DNA of 64,000 bases, taken from positions 6,619,001 to 6,683,000 of the forward strand of contig NZ_CP085135.1 of assembly GCF_020616515.1 (NCBI RefSeq), written 5' to 3'. The notes beneath the pieces were generated by a model. That model ran no database searches, was not told the DNA's origin, and saw nothing but the letters and a program-made list of their open reading frames with translations. Shown here piece by piece: positions 36,620 to 45,650 of this stretch (its first letter is position 1; every line of letters starts with the position of its first letter). The translations under genes were made by a program, and so were the position numbers. The DNA is from Mesorhizobium sp. PAMC28654. GTDB taxonomy: Bacteria > Pseudomonadota > Alphaproteobacteria > Rhizobiales > Rhizobiaceae.

Positions 36620-36639
36620 CAGCAGAGATCAAGCGAAAC

Positions 36640-36700
36640 GCTTGCCTTCCCGACGCGAATCCGCTCGCACGATCGGATGGATTTTTCACCGCAGCGTCTC
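36640..36700. repeat. imperfect direct copy of the helicase gene start
   Basis: Around 36653-36695, GCGAATCCGCTCGCACGATC leads to ATGGATTTTTCACCGCAGCG (MDFSPQR). About 240 bp later GCGAATCCGGTCTCTCGCGC leads to ATGGAATTTTCACCGCAACA (MEFSPQQ), the true helicase start. The first copy leads into no long frame. Confidence 0.7.
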
Positions 36701-36791
36701 CGTTTGAAAGTTGGACGTGGGCTCTTTCGAAAGTGCCTGGGACGCCGGCAGGCGAAGCCTGCAACATCTTGTTATACGCGCCGCTGAGTTT

Positions 36792-36806
36792 GTTCACTTT
36801 ACGTTC
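36792..36806 (+). promoter_or_regulatory. candidate LexA (SOS) box upstream of the helicase
   Basis: GTTC-ACTTTAC-GTTC is an exact match to the GTTC-N7-GTTC box known for alphaproteobacterial LexA. It lies 109 bp before the helicase ATG, in an AT-richer patch that could hold the promoter. Suggests DNA-damage control of the helicase. Confidence 0.6.
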
Positions 36807-36914
36807 TATTTTTATCCTGATAGCTTGGGTCGTCGTTGGCGTCAGTTGCCGCCGATCGCATCGATGGCGGCACTCGACCTTGTCTTTCCCTTGCGAATCC
36901 GGTCTCTCGCGCTG

Positions 36915-38042
36915 ATGGAATTTTCACCGCAACAGGATGAGGCGCTAAAGGCGGTCGCCCAGTGGCTCAAGACCGGGAGGCCGCAGGTTTTCCGGCTGTT
37001 CGGCTATGCCGGCACCGGCAAGACGACGCTGGCGCGTTATTTCGCCGAGCATGTCGACGGCCAGGTGCAGTTCGCCGCCTTCACCGGCAAGGCGGCACAG
37101 GTGCTGCGCTCCAAGGGCGCGACCAACGCCCGCACCATCCATTCGCTGATCTATAGGCCCAAGGGCGAGGAATCAGTGTCCGACGAGGTGACCGGCAAGA
37201 CGTCGATGTCACCGACCTTTTCGCTCAACCGGCAGAGCCCGATCTCAAAGGCCAAGCTTGTCATCATCGATGAGTGCTCGATGGTCGACGAGCAGCTGGG
37301 CCGCGACCTCCAGAGCTTCGGCACGCCGATCCTCGTCCTCGGCGACCCCGGTCAGCTGCCGCCGATCTCGGGCGGCGGCTACTTCACCGACCATGAGCCG
37401 GACTTCCTGCTCACTGAAATCCACCGGCAGGCGCGCGACAATCCGATCCTGCGTCTGGCGCTCGATGTGCGCGAGGGCCGCGAATTCATGCGCGGCGACT
37501 ATGGCGCGGCGCAGGTGATCGGCAAGGAAGACGTCACCCAGGAGCTGGTGCTGAAGGCGGACCAGGTTCTGGTCGGCACCAACCGCACCCGGCGTCGCTA
37601 CAATCAGCGCCTGCGCGAGCTCAAAGGGTTCAATGCCGACTACCCGCAGGCGGGTGACAAGCTGGTCTGCCTGCGCAACGACCCCGCCAAGGGCCTGCTC
37701 AACGGCTCGCTGTGGAAGGTGATGACCTCGTCACGCGAAACGGTGAAGCCCGGCATCAACCTGCTGGTGTCGCCGGAAGAGGACGATCCGGATCGCGGCG
37801 TGGCCAAGATCAAGCTGCTCAAGGCCGCGTTCGAGGATCCGGACGCCGACATCCCCTGGCAGCAGAAGAAGCGTTTCGACGATTTCGACTATGGCTACGC
37901 GCTGACCGTGCACAAGGCGCAGGGCTCGCAGTGGAACGAGATCGTGCTGTTCGATGAAAGCTGGGCGTTCAAGGAAACACGCCAGCGCTGGCTGTACACC
38001 GCCATCACCCGGGCGGCCGAGCGGCTGACGATCGTGAGATAG
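36915..38042 (+). CDS. RecD/Dda-like superfamily 1 DNA helicase
   Basis: 375 residues, SF1B type. Walker A GYAGTGKTTLA at about 30-40, motif II VIIDECSMVD, motif III GDPGQLPP, motif V/VI YALTVHKAQGSQW and WLYTAITRAAERL. Shorter than RecD2, close in size to phage T4 Dda-type helicases found widely in Hyphomicrobiales. Start at 36915; the frame stays open back to 36711 without family similarity. A candidate SOS box lies upstream. Confidence 0.92.
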   Translation: MEFSPQQDEALKAVAQWLKTGRPQVFRLFGYAGTGKTTLARYFAEHVDGQVQFAAFTGKAAQVLRSKGATNARTIHSLIYRPKGEESVSDEVTGKTSMSPTFSLNRQSPISKAKLVIIDECSMVDEQLGRDLQSFGTPILVLGDPGQLPPISGGGYFTDHEPDFLLTEIHRQARDNPILRLALDVREGREFMRGDYGAAQVIGKEDVTQELVLKADQVLVGTNRTRRRYNQRLRELKGFNADYPQAGDKLVCLRNDPAKGLLNGSLWKVMTSSRETVKPGINLLVSPEEDDPDRGVAKIKLLKAAFEDPDADIPWQQKKRFDDFDYGYALTVHKAQGSQWNEIVLFDESWAFKETRQRWLYTAITRAAERLTIVR

Positions 38043-38179
38043 CCGGCATTCGCCACAACGCCGCGAAGATATGTTCTGTTCGCCCGACGCTGTTTTTCTG
38101 CCATGCTGGGACGCGCAGTATGCGGCGCTTCGCTAGGGTCATGATTTCCGCACGTTCAGGTCCTCAATGAGGTTGCTTT

Positions 38180-39706
38180 ATGTCAGGGAATGCCGCCGCC
38201 AGGCGAGAAGCGCGTGTGCGCAGGATGATGCGCACGTTCCTCAACGTCGGTTTCCGCATTCTGCTTACCGTCAACGCAACGATGGTCGTCATGCCCCGCT
38301 CAGTAGCCGAAGAAAGCACATCACCATCCGCCGGTGACGTGGAGGCACGTATCCAGCGCGTCGAGGCGGGTTTGCAGCCTGCCGTCGCCATCGCTGGCGA
38401 GCCTGCGATGAAGCTTGCCGACCGGATGAACGATCTGCATGTTCCCGGTGTCAGCATTGCGTTGATCCATGATGGCGCGATCCAATGGGCTCGCGGCTTC
38501 GGCGTCGCCGCTGTCGGAGGCCCGCCGGTGACACCGGACACACTGTTTCAGGCCGGCTCGATCAGCAAGCCGGTCTCGGCGGTGGCGGCTCTTGCGCTTG
38601 TTCAAGCCGGAAAGCTCGATCTTGATACCGACGTCAATCTCTTCCTGAAGAGCTGGAAGGTCCCGGCGAATTCATACACCGCCAAATCCAACGTCACTCT
38701 TCGAGAACTGTTGAACCATTCCGCCGGGACGACCGTTCACGGCTTTGCTGGGTATCAGGCAGGGGCGGTGGTCCCGTCGCTGGCCGAGGTGCTCAATGGA
38801 GCGCCGCCTGCAAACAACGATCCTATCGTGGTCGATCATCGACCTGGCGCACGGTTCCGGTATTCCGGGGGCGGCTACACGATCATGCAGCAGATGCTGC
38901 TGGATGTGACGGGCAGGGATTTTCCAAGCCTGCTCGATGACACCGTGCTTCGTCCTTTCGGGATGACGCACAGCAGTTTCCTGCAGCCGCTGCCCGTGGG
39001 GGAGACCAGCGCTGCTACGCCATATCTTGCGGATGGCGCGCCCGTGCCTGGCGGCCCACACATATACCCCGAACTCGCTGCCGCTGGATTGTGGACCACG
39101 CCCACCGATCTGGCGCATTTTGCCCTGGCTTTGCTGGATGCCTGGAGGGGGCGGGCAAACCCGGTTCTATCGCAGTCGATGGCAAGCCAGATGCTTACAC
39201 CCGGCCTGGGAGACTATGGACTGGGCCCGGTTGTCAGCGGGTCGCCGCCGAACCGCCGCTTTTCGCATGGCGGCGTGGACGAAGGATTTGTGAGTTTCAT
39301 GGTCGCCTACGAAACGGGTGACGGCGCGGTCGTGATGACAAACGGGGAACGGGGCGGCGATCTGGCGGGCGAAATAATGCGCAGCATCGCCGCGGAATAT
39401 CACTGGCCAAATGGCCAAGCCGTTCTGCGCAAACGAACGACGGTCGACCCAAAGCTCCTGGATCGATTTGTCGGAAATTACCAGCTCTCACCGAGATTCT
39501 TCATCCAGATTTCAAGAGAGGGAGACCATCTGTTTTCGCAGGCGACGGGTCAGGGCAAGTATGAAATCTTCCCTGAGAGCGATCGGGATTTTTTCCTCAC
39601 AGAGGTCGATGTGGTTATCACGTTCGAGACGGATGGTCAGGCGGACGCGACGCGGCTTATCCTCCATCAAGATGGCACGGATCACCCGGCAAGACGCGTG
39701 CGATGA
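38180..39706 (+). CDS. beta-lactamase-fold serine hydrolase
   Basis: 508 residues. N-terminal hydrophobic region with a possible signal segment (about 18-44), then a class C beta-lactamase/EstB-like domain: SISK (nucleophile Ser and Lys), YSGGG (Tyr of the YxN site) and SHGG near the end. A C-terminal lipocalin-like tail follows at about 410-508. May be an esterase or peptidase rather than an antibiotic hydrolase. GAGG precedes the ATG. Confidence 0.87.
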   Translation: MSGNAAARREARVRRMMRTFLNVGFRILLTVNATMVVMPRSVAEESTSPSAGDVEARIQRVEAGLQPAVAIAGEPAMKLADRMNDLHVPGVSIALIHDGAIQWARGFGVAAVGGPPVTPDTLFQAGSISKPVSAVAALALVQAGKLDLDTDVNLFLKSWKVPANSYTAKSNVTLRELLNHSAGTTVHGFAGYQAGAVVPSLAEVLNGAPPANNDPIVVDHRPGARFRYSGGGYTIMQQMLLDVTGRDFPSLLDDTVLRPFGMTHSSFLQPLPVGETSAATPYLADGAPVPGGPHIYPELAAAGLWTTPTDLAHFALALLDAWRGRANPVLSQSMASQMLTPGLGDYGLGPVVSGSPPNRRFSHGGVDEGFVSFMVAYETGDGAVVMTNGERGGDLAGEIMRSIAAEYHWPNGQAVLRKRTTVDPKLLDRFVGNYQLSPRFFIQISREGDHLFSQATGQGKYEIFPESDRDFFLTEVDVVITFETDGQADATRLILHQDGTDHPARRVR

Positions 39707-39763
39707 TCGAAACCGGATTTCGAGTCAAGGCGAACACAGACGTTGCGGGCGGATCCACGACCG

Positions 39764-40168
39764 CTATGGCTCGCCGATCGGGCCGGCGCCCACCCATTGC
39801 CAGGCCGACGCCTCGTCCTCGACCTTGAAATGCCTGAGCTCTATCGGCAATGGCGCGGTAAACCAGCCTTGCACGTCCGGTATCCAGTTGGGTTCGCCGA
39901 TCGACGCGCATCGGCCAATGTGCTGTTTTGCGTTGGCTTCGCCCTGCTTCAGCGTTTCTGCGGATATGTCGGTCCAGTCGACGCCGTCATGGTCGATCAA
40001 GCGTACGAGGACGTCGATCCTTGGGTGGAGCGCATAGGCCGCCTCCAGCAGGCCGAACAGGTTTTCCGCGTCGGCGGCCGAGACATGGCCGACGATATCA
40101 ATGGCGAAAAGGTCTTCCCGGTCGGTTTCGATACGGCGGATCGCCGGTACGGATTCCAGGAAATTCAA
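39764..40168 (-). CDS. STAS/SpoIIAA-like protein
   Basis: 134 residues of the SpoIIAA-like family (AIDIVGHVSAADAENLFGLLEAAY..., LVRLIDHDGVDW). Small alpha/beta proteins of this type bind hydrophobic ligands or act as regulators; no function assigned. Single gene, divergent from pdxJ. Confidence 0.82.
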   Translation of the reverse strand: MNFLESVPAIRRIETDREDLFAIDIVGHVSAADAENLFGLLEAAYALHPRIDVLVRLIDHDGVDWTDISAETLKQGEANAKQHIGRCASIGEPNWIPDVQGWFTAPLPIELRHFKVEDEASAWQWVGAGPIGEP

Positions 40169-40283
40169 GGCGCGCCTCCTTTTGCTGAACGCTGTTGCTC
40201 CTTCTGGAACATCGGAAACCCACTATCTGTTCCCGTCAAAGGCGATATAGATGCGCCCCGACCATGCAGCCGGACGTCAAATC

Positions 40284-41024
40284 ATGCCCGCAAAGCTCTC
40301 CGTCAATCTCAACGCCATAGCCATGCTGCGCAACAGGCGCGACCTGCCATGGCCAAGCGTGACGGGGATCGGGCGCATCGCGCTCGCGGCGGGCGCACAC
40401 GGCCTGACGGTGCATCCACGCCCCGACGAGCGGCACACGCGGAACTCCGACCTGCCCGAGATCCGGGCATTGATCGACGATGAGTTCCCGAAGGCGGAAT
40501 TCAACATCGAGGGATATCCGACCGAGGAATTTCTCGCGCTTGTGGAAAAGCACCAGCCGGAACAGGTGACGCTGGTGCCCGACGATCCGGCCCAGGCGAC
40601 CTCGGACCATGGTTGGGACTTTGCCGGGCAGGCGGCTTTCCTGATGCCGATCGTCAAGCGCCTGAAGAAGGGGGGCTTCCGCGTTTCGCTGTTTTCGGAT
40701 CCCGATCCCGAGGGTGTTTCCGCCGCGCGCGACACCGGAGCCGACAGGATCGAACTCTATACCGGCCCCTATGGCGGCTATCATTCCGATTCCGCCAAGG
40801 CGTCGAAGGAGCTGGAAAGACTGGGAAAAACCGCCGATGCTGCCTTTGTCGCCGGGCTGCAGGTCAATGCCGGGCACGATCTGGTGGTCAACAACCTGCC
40901 GGCGCTGGTAAAGCGAATTCCGGCACTGGCCGAAGTGTCCATCGGTCATGGGTTGACAGCCGATGCGTTGGAGTATGGCATGGCTGGCACTGTGGGGCGC
41001 TTTCTGAAGGCCTGCGGGTGGTAG
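40284..41024 (+). CDS. pdxJ: pyridoxine 5'-phosphate synthase
   Basis: Condenses 1-deoxyxylulose 5-phosphate with 3-amino-2-oxopropyl phosphate in vitamin B6 synthesis. 246 residues: [15 protein letters not shown] start, [11 protein letters not shown] (active-site His/Arg), [19 protein letters not shown] and [15 protein letters not shown]. The N-terminal VNLN-x-IA block and the [15 protein letters not shown] form fit PdxJ. ATG at 40284 gives the normal length; an ATG at 40251 would add eleven residues. Confidence 0.95.
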   Translation: MPAKLSVNLNAIAMLRNRRDLPWPSVTGIGRIALAAGAHGLTVHPRPDERHTRNSDLPEIRALIDDEFPKAEFNIEGYPTEEFLALVEKHQPEQVTLVPDDPAQATSDHGWDFAGQAAFLMPIVKRLKKGGFRVSLFSDPDPEGVSAARDTGADRIELYTGPYGGYHSDSAKASKELERLGKTADAAFVAGLQVNAGHDLVVNNLPALVKRIPALAEVSIGHGLTADALEYGMAGTVGRFLKACGW

Positions 41025-41127
41025 ATTCGGGAGCGTCGCGGCGCTGGCATGGCAGCCATCACGCTGGGGCACTTGATATTGCATCGCAGCAAGCGTAGAG
41101 CACCGCGCGCTTATCGGAGTGTCGTAC

Positions 41128-43047
41128 ATGGCCCTTGCCAATACTGGTAGTGAGGCAGAACCCGTCGAACAATCTAGCCATACTGAGGTCGAACAGCACA
41201 GCACCAAGGTTCTGATGCTGGGCGCGCTCGGTGTTGTCTATGGCGATATCGGCACCAGCCCAATCTACGCGTTCCGCGAGGCGCTGGTGGCGTCGTCCCA
41301 TGGCAACGTCGCGCAACGCGGCGATATCCTCGGCGTGCTGTCGCTGATCATCTGGTCGCTGACGATCATCGTCACCATCAAATACATCATGTTCGTGCTG
41401 CGCGCCGACAACCGCGGCGAGGGCGGCGTGCTGTCGCTGATGGCATTGGCACGTGGCAGTTTCCCGAAGCGCTCGGCGGTGATCCTGGGCATAGGCATCG
41501 TCGGCGCCTCGTTGTTCTTCGGCGACGCGGTCATCACGCCGGCCATTTCGGTGCTGTCGGCGGTCGAGGGCATGAATGTCGTCACGCCCGCCTTCCAGCC
41601 TTATGTGGTGCCGCTGACCTTGGTCATCCTCGCCATGGTGTTCGCGGTGCAGCGCTTTGGCACGGGTGGCGTTGGATTGGTCTTCGGCCCGGTGACGGCG
41701 GTATGGTTCCTGGCGATCGGCCTCTCCGGCCTCAACCACATCATCGCGGATCCAGAAATCCTGTGGGCGATCAGCCCGCACTACATCGTCGCGTTCCTGA
41801 TCCATTCACCCGACGTCGCTTTCGTGACGATCGGCGCCATCTTCCTCGCCGTCACCGGTGCGGAGGCGCTCTATGCCGATCTCGGCCATTTCGGACGCAG
41901 GCCGATCGTGCTCGCCTGGCTTTCGATCGTGTTTCCCTGCTTGCTTTTGAATTATGCCGGGCAGGGCGCTTTCGTGCTGGCGCAAAACGGCGTGGTCGGT
42001 CATCCGTTCTTCGAGATGAACGAGGGCTGGACGCTGATCCCGATGGTGGTGCTGGCAACAGCCGCGACGGTGATCGCCAGCCAGGCGGTGATTTCCGGGG
42101 CTTTCTCGCTGACCAGGCAGGCGGTGCAGCTCAACATGCTACCACGCCTGGAAATCCTGCATACTTCTGAAAGGCAGTCCGGCCAGATCTACATGCCGCG
42201 CGTCAACCTGCTGCTGGCGCTGGCGGTGATGCTCCTGGTCGTCGGCTTCGGCGAATCCAGCAAGCTGGCCTCGGCCTACGGCATTTCGGTGACCGGCAAC
42301 ATGCTGGTGACGACGGTGCTGCTCTATGTGATCATGACCCGCATCTGGAAATGGAAGCTGTGGAAGGCGATCGCGCTGACCGCACTGTTCGCCTTGATCG
42401 ATATCGGCTTCTTTGCGTCCAATATCGTCAAGGTGTTCGAAGGTGGCTGGGCTTCGCTGGCGGTGGCCTTCACGATCGTGCTGGCCATGTGGACCTGGGT
42501 GCGCGGCAGCCGCTATCTGTTCGAAAAGACCCGCCGCAACGAGATCCCGCTCGACTTCCTCGCCGGCAATCTGCTGAAGAAGAAGCCTCAACTTGTGTCG
42601 GGCACGGCCGTGTTCCTGACCAGCGATCCGTTGAGCGCGCCGACCGCGCTGATGCACAGCCTGAAGCACTACAAGGTGCTGCATGAGCAGAACGTGATCC
42701 TTTCCGTGGTGACCGCGCCGCAGCCGGTGGTGCCCGACAGCGACCGGGTTAAGATGGAGACGGTCAACGAGCTGTTCATGCGGGTGACGCTGACCTTCGG
42801 CTACATGGAACAGCCCAACATTCCGCGCGCGCTGGCCATCTGCCGCAAGCAGGGCTGGAAGTTCGACATCATGACGACATCCTTCTTCCTGTCGCGCCGG
42901 TCGCTCAAGGCGTCGCCCAATTCCGGCATGCCGGTGTGGCAGGACCGTTTGTTCATCGGTCTGGCACGGACGGCCGCGGATGCTACGGAATATTTCCAGA
43001 TTCCGACCGGACGCGTGGTGGAAATCGGCACGCAGGTCGCCATTTGA
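41128..43047 (+). CDS. kup: low-affinity potassium uptake protein Kup
   Basis: 639 residues, KUP/HAK/KT family K+ (H+-coupled) transporter with twelve membrane segments and a soluble C-terminus. GVVYGDIGTSPIYAFRE is the family signature; GAEALYADLGHFG is the second. Start chosen at ATG 41128 with GGAG upstream; a GTG nine bases earlier is in frame. Confidence 0.96.
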   Translation: MALANTGSEAEPVEQSSHTEVEQHSTKVLMLGALGVVYGDIGTSPIYAFREALVASSHGNVAQRGDILGVLSLIIWSLTIIVTIKYIMFVLRADNRGEGGVLSLMALARGSFPKRSAVILGIGIVGASLFFGDAVITPAISVLSAVEGMNVVTPAFQPYVVPLTLVILAMVFAVQRFGTGGVGLVFGPVTAVWFLAIGLSGLNHIIADPEILWAISPHYIVAFLIHSPDVAFVTIGAIFLAVTGAEALYADLGHFGRRPIVLAWLSIVFPCLLLNYAGQGAFVLAQNGVVGHPFFEMNEGWTLIPMVVLATAATVIASQAVISGAFSLTRQAVQLNMLPRLEILHTSERQSGQIYMPRVNLLLALAVMLLVVGFGESSKLASAYGISVTGNMLVTTVLLYVIMTRIWKWKLWKAIALTALFALIDIGFFASNIVKVFEGGWASLAVAFTIVLAMWTWVRGSRYLFEKTRRNEIPLDFLAGNLLKKKPQLVSGTAVFLTSDPLSAPTALMHSLKHYKVLHEQNVILSVVTAPQPVVPDSDRVKMETVNELFMRVTLTFGYMEQPNIPRALAICRKQGWKFDIMTTSFFLSRRSLKASPNSGMPVWQDRLFIGLARTAADATEYFQIPTGRVVEIGTQVAI

Positions 43048-43081
43048 GGTGTTGAACGCATAGATCGTCGAGGAGGCGGGT

Positions 43082-44122
43082 ATGAGCGGCGAATTGGTTG
43101 TCGTTACCGGTGGCTCCGGCTTCCTCGGCGCTCATTGCATCCTGGCACTGCTGAAAGCAGGCTATCGCGTGCGCACGACGGTGCGCTCCGCCTCGCGCGA
43201 AACCGACGTTCTCGCCATGCTCAAGGTGGGCGGGGTCGAGCCGGGCGATGCGCTCTCCTTTGCCGTTGCCGATCTCATGGCGGACAAAGGCTGGCCGGAG
43301 GCGATGGCCGGCTGCGACTACGTCCTTCACGTCGCCTCGCCGTTTCCGCCCGGTGTGCCCAAGCATGAGGATGATCTGATCGTTCCCGCTCGCGAAGGCG
43401 CTCTGCGCGTGTTGCGGGCGGCTCGCGATGCAGGCGTCAGGCGTGTCGTGCTGACCTCGTCCTTCGCGGCGGTTGGCTATGGCAAGCCGCAGCCTGCAGG
43501 CGTCCCCTTCACCGAAGAGAACTGGACCGATCCCACGGCGCGTGTCAGCGCCTATGTGAAATCGAAAACCCTGGCCGAGCGCGCGGCCTGGGATTTCATC
43601 GCCACCGAGGGCGGCGCCTTGGAACTGGCCACCGTCAATCCCGTCGGGATCTTCGGGCCGGTTCTTGGTGCGGATCATTCGACCTCGACCCTGTTTGTCC
43701 AGCGGTTGATGGACGGCGCGCTGCCCGGGCTGCCGCGCATGTCCTTCGGCGTCGTCGATGTGCGCGATGTGGCGGACCTGCATCTGCGCGCCATGACCAG
43801 GCCGGAGGCCCGTGGTCAACGCTTCCTGGCGGTCGCCGGTGATTTCATGACGCTGCAGGCGATCGCGCAAACCCTGAAGGCGCGGTTGGGCAAGGCGGCG
43901 GCAGGCGTCTCGACGAGAACGCTTCCCGACTGGCTGGTGCGGATCGTCGGATTGTTCAGCGCGGAAGCGGCTCAGGTGGCTCCTGAACTCGGCAAGGTCA
44001 AGAATGCCACGAGCAAGAAGGCTATCGGCATGCTCGGTTGGGCGCCCCGGTCGAGGGAGGATGCGCTTGTCGCGACTGGAGAGAGCCTGATCCGGCTCAA
44101 GCTGCTCAAGACATCGAAATAG
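43082..44122 (+). CDS. NAD(P)-dependent epimerase/dihydroflavonol-4-reductase-like oxidoreductase
   Basis: 346 residues, extended short-chain dehydrogenase. Rossmann motif TGGSGFLGAHC at 9-19 and catalytic YVKSK (Tyr-Lys). NVPGIFGP-type loop is present as NPVGIFGPVLG. Substrate unknown; relatives reduce aldehydes or ketones. GAGGAGG precedes the ATG. Convergent to the NmrA-like gene across a terminator. Confidence 0.9.
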   Translation: MSGELVVVTGGSGFLGAHCILALLKAGYRVRTTVRSASRETDVLAMLKVGGVEPGDALSFAVADLMADKGWPEAMAGCDYVLHVASPFPPGVPKHEDDLIVPAREGALRVLRAARDAGVRRVVLTSSFAAVGYGKPQPAGVPFTEENWTDPTARVSAYVKSKTLAERAAWDFIATEGGALELATVNPVGIFGPVLGADHSTSTLFVQRLMDGALPGLPRMSFGVVDVRDVADLHLRAMTRPEARGQRFLAVAGDFMTLQAIAQTLKARLGKAAAGVSTRTLPDWLVRIVGLFSAEAAQVAPELGKVKNATSKKAIGMLGWAPRSREDALVATGESLIRLKLLKTSK

Positions 44123-44164
44123 CGCGGCGGCAAGCCGGGATAGGGCCACCGCCGCGCGAATTTT
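44122..44164. terminator. bidirectional terminator between two oxidoreductases
   Basis: GCGCGGCGG (44122-44130) pairs with CCGCCGCGC (44149-44157), followed by TTTT on the plus strand; it overlaps both stop codons closely. The loop is 18 nt, longer than usual. Confidence 0.6.
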
Positions 44165-45054
44165 CAGCCGGCCAGTTTGGCCTTGTTTGTCTCCAGAAAC
44201 TGCTTCAGCGACACGGACTTGCGGCCGGACAGTTTCTCGACGGAATCGGTCACCATGCCGAGGCCGCCGACACGCGTGGCGGCGTCGAAGGACACGAGAA
44301 GCCGGGCGATCGGCTCGGGCAGGCCGGCTGCTTTCATCCCTTCGGTCAACGCGTCATCGGAGAGCTGTACGACCTGGATCGGCTTGCCGGTGACTTCCGT
44401 GACGAGCGCCGCGACTTCGGCCACGGTGTAGGCTTTCGGGCCGGTCAGCGTGTAGGTCGTGCTTTCCTTGGCGCCGGAAGCCAGCCCGGCGGCTATTGCC
44501 GCCGCCAGGTCATCGCGCGCACCGTAGGAAATGCGGCCATCGCCAGTGGACGTATACCAGTGTCCCGACGCCAGGGTCTGCGGCAGCGACATGAACAGGT
44601 TCTCGTCATACCAGCCGTTGCGGAAGATCGTATAGGGAATGCCGCTCGCCTTGATTGCCTGTTCCGTGTCGTAATGATCAGGCGCGAAAAGCACCGGCGA
44701 ACCCGGCTCGGTATTGGGCATCGAGGTGTAGTGCAGGTGGGCGACGCCGGCCAGTTTGGCCGCAGCGACAGCGGCGAGCTGTTGTTCGCGCCGCTTTCCG
44801 TGGATCGCAAGTTCATTGGTGGAGATGACGAGCACCCGGTCGGCGCCTTTGAAGGCTTTTGCAAGCGATGCCCGATCGTCGAAGTTGGCTTCCCTGACAT
44901 CGACGCCGCGCGCGGCCAGATCGGCGAGGCTTTCGGGTGTGCGGGTCGTGGCGATAATCCGCGCCGCCGGAACCTTGAAGGTGTCCAGCAGGTGATTGAT
45001 GACGCTGCGGCCGAGTTGGCCGGAGGCGCCGGTGACGAGAAGGGTATCGGTCAT
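44164..45054 (-). CDS. NmrA-family NAD(P)H:quinone oxidoreductase-like protein (QOR2 type)
   Basis: 296 residues. GASGQLGRSVINHLL at the N-terminus is the NAD(P)-binding glycine motif; the TSMPNTEPGSP and DHYDTEQAIKASGIPYTIFRNGWYDEN blocks match the QOR2/YtfG group, which lacks the Tyr-Lys pair. Divergent from an HxlR regulator with a palindrome between, as ytfG and qorR/ytfH are paired in other bacteria. Confidence 0.9.
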   Translation of the reverse strand: MTDTLLVTGASGQLGRSVINHLLDTFKVPAARIIATTRTPESLADLAARGVDVREANFDDRASLAKAFKGADRVLVISTNELAIHGKRREQQLAAVAAAKLAGVAHLHYTSMPNTEPGSPVLFAPDHYDTEQAIKASGIPYTIFRNGWYDENLFMSLPQTLASGHWYTSTGDGRISYGARDDLAAAIAAGLASGAKESTTYTLTGPKAYTVAEVAALVTEVTGKPIQVVQLSDDALTEGMKAAGLPEPIARLLVSFDAATRVGGLGMVTDSVEKLSGRKSVSLKQFLETNKAKLAG

Positions 45055-45095
45055 GGAGGATCCTGACGTTGCGCCGGAATGGCGAGGCCTATATA

Positions 45096-45112
45096 GGTCT
45101 CGAAAAGAGACC
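45096..45112. promoter_or_regulatory. palindromic operator candidate for HxlR
   Basis: GGTCTCGAAAAGAGACC is a perfect 6-bp inverted repeat with a 5-nt centre in the 135-bp gap between the divergent quinone reductase and HxlR genes. Confidence 0.65.
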
Positions 45113-45189
45113 AGCACTAAAATAGGAATTGATCGACCTCCGTAAAGAAGGCAGTTTTTCGGGAGGTAGGCACACGCAGGGAACCAGCG

Positions 45190-45600
45190 ATGGACAGCAA
45201 GGTTGTCGATCTGAAAATGAAACTCGAGATCTATCGCGCGGAAAGCGGCGGCGGAAATCTTGCCAATTGCCCGGTCCGCGATGTCATCCAGGGCATCAGC
45301 GGCAAATGGAACACGCTTTTGATGTCGGCTCTGGCCGAGAAGACGTATCGTTTCGGCGAGTTGCGGCGGCTGGTGCCTGACATCTCGCAGCGCATGCTCA
45401 CCCAGACGCTGCACGATCTGCAGCGCGACGGCTATGTGCATCGCGAAGTGTTCCCGACGAAGCCGCCGAGCGTCGAATACAGCCTTACCGATCTTGGCCG
45501 ATCGATGTTTGGTCCCCTGCATCAACTGCTGCTTTGGGCCGAGCTCAATCACGGTGCGGTCCGCGGTGCACGTGCTGCTTTCGACGCAGCCGAAGCCTGA
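45190..45600 (+). CDS. HxlR-family transcriptional regulator
   Basis: 136 residues: NCPVRDVIQGISGKWNTLLMSAL (conserved Cys at the N-terminus, then winged HTH) and RFGELRRLVPDISQRMLTQTLHDLQRDGYV. The Cys near residue 27 suggests thiol or quinone sensing as in QorR/YodB types; that is inference. Divergent partner of the NmrA-like reductase. Confidence 0.92.
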   Translation: MDSKVVDLKMKLEIYRAESGGGNLANCPVRDVIQGISGKWNTLLMSALAEKTYRFGELRRLVPDISQRMLTQTLHDLQRDGYVHREVFPTKPPSVEYSLTDLGRSMFGPLHQLLLWAELNHGAVRGARAAFDAAEA

Positions 45601-45650
45601 ACCAGCCGGCGATGCCGGCGGCGGCTTGATTTGGCTGTAACGTTGAAGGA

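Noticed and set aside
38180..39706. Beta-lactamase resistance gene
   Set aside because: SISK and YSGGG motifs fit the EstB/peptidase branch, with a C-terminal extra domain; antibiotic hydrolysis cannot be claimed.
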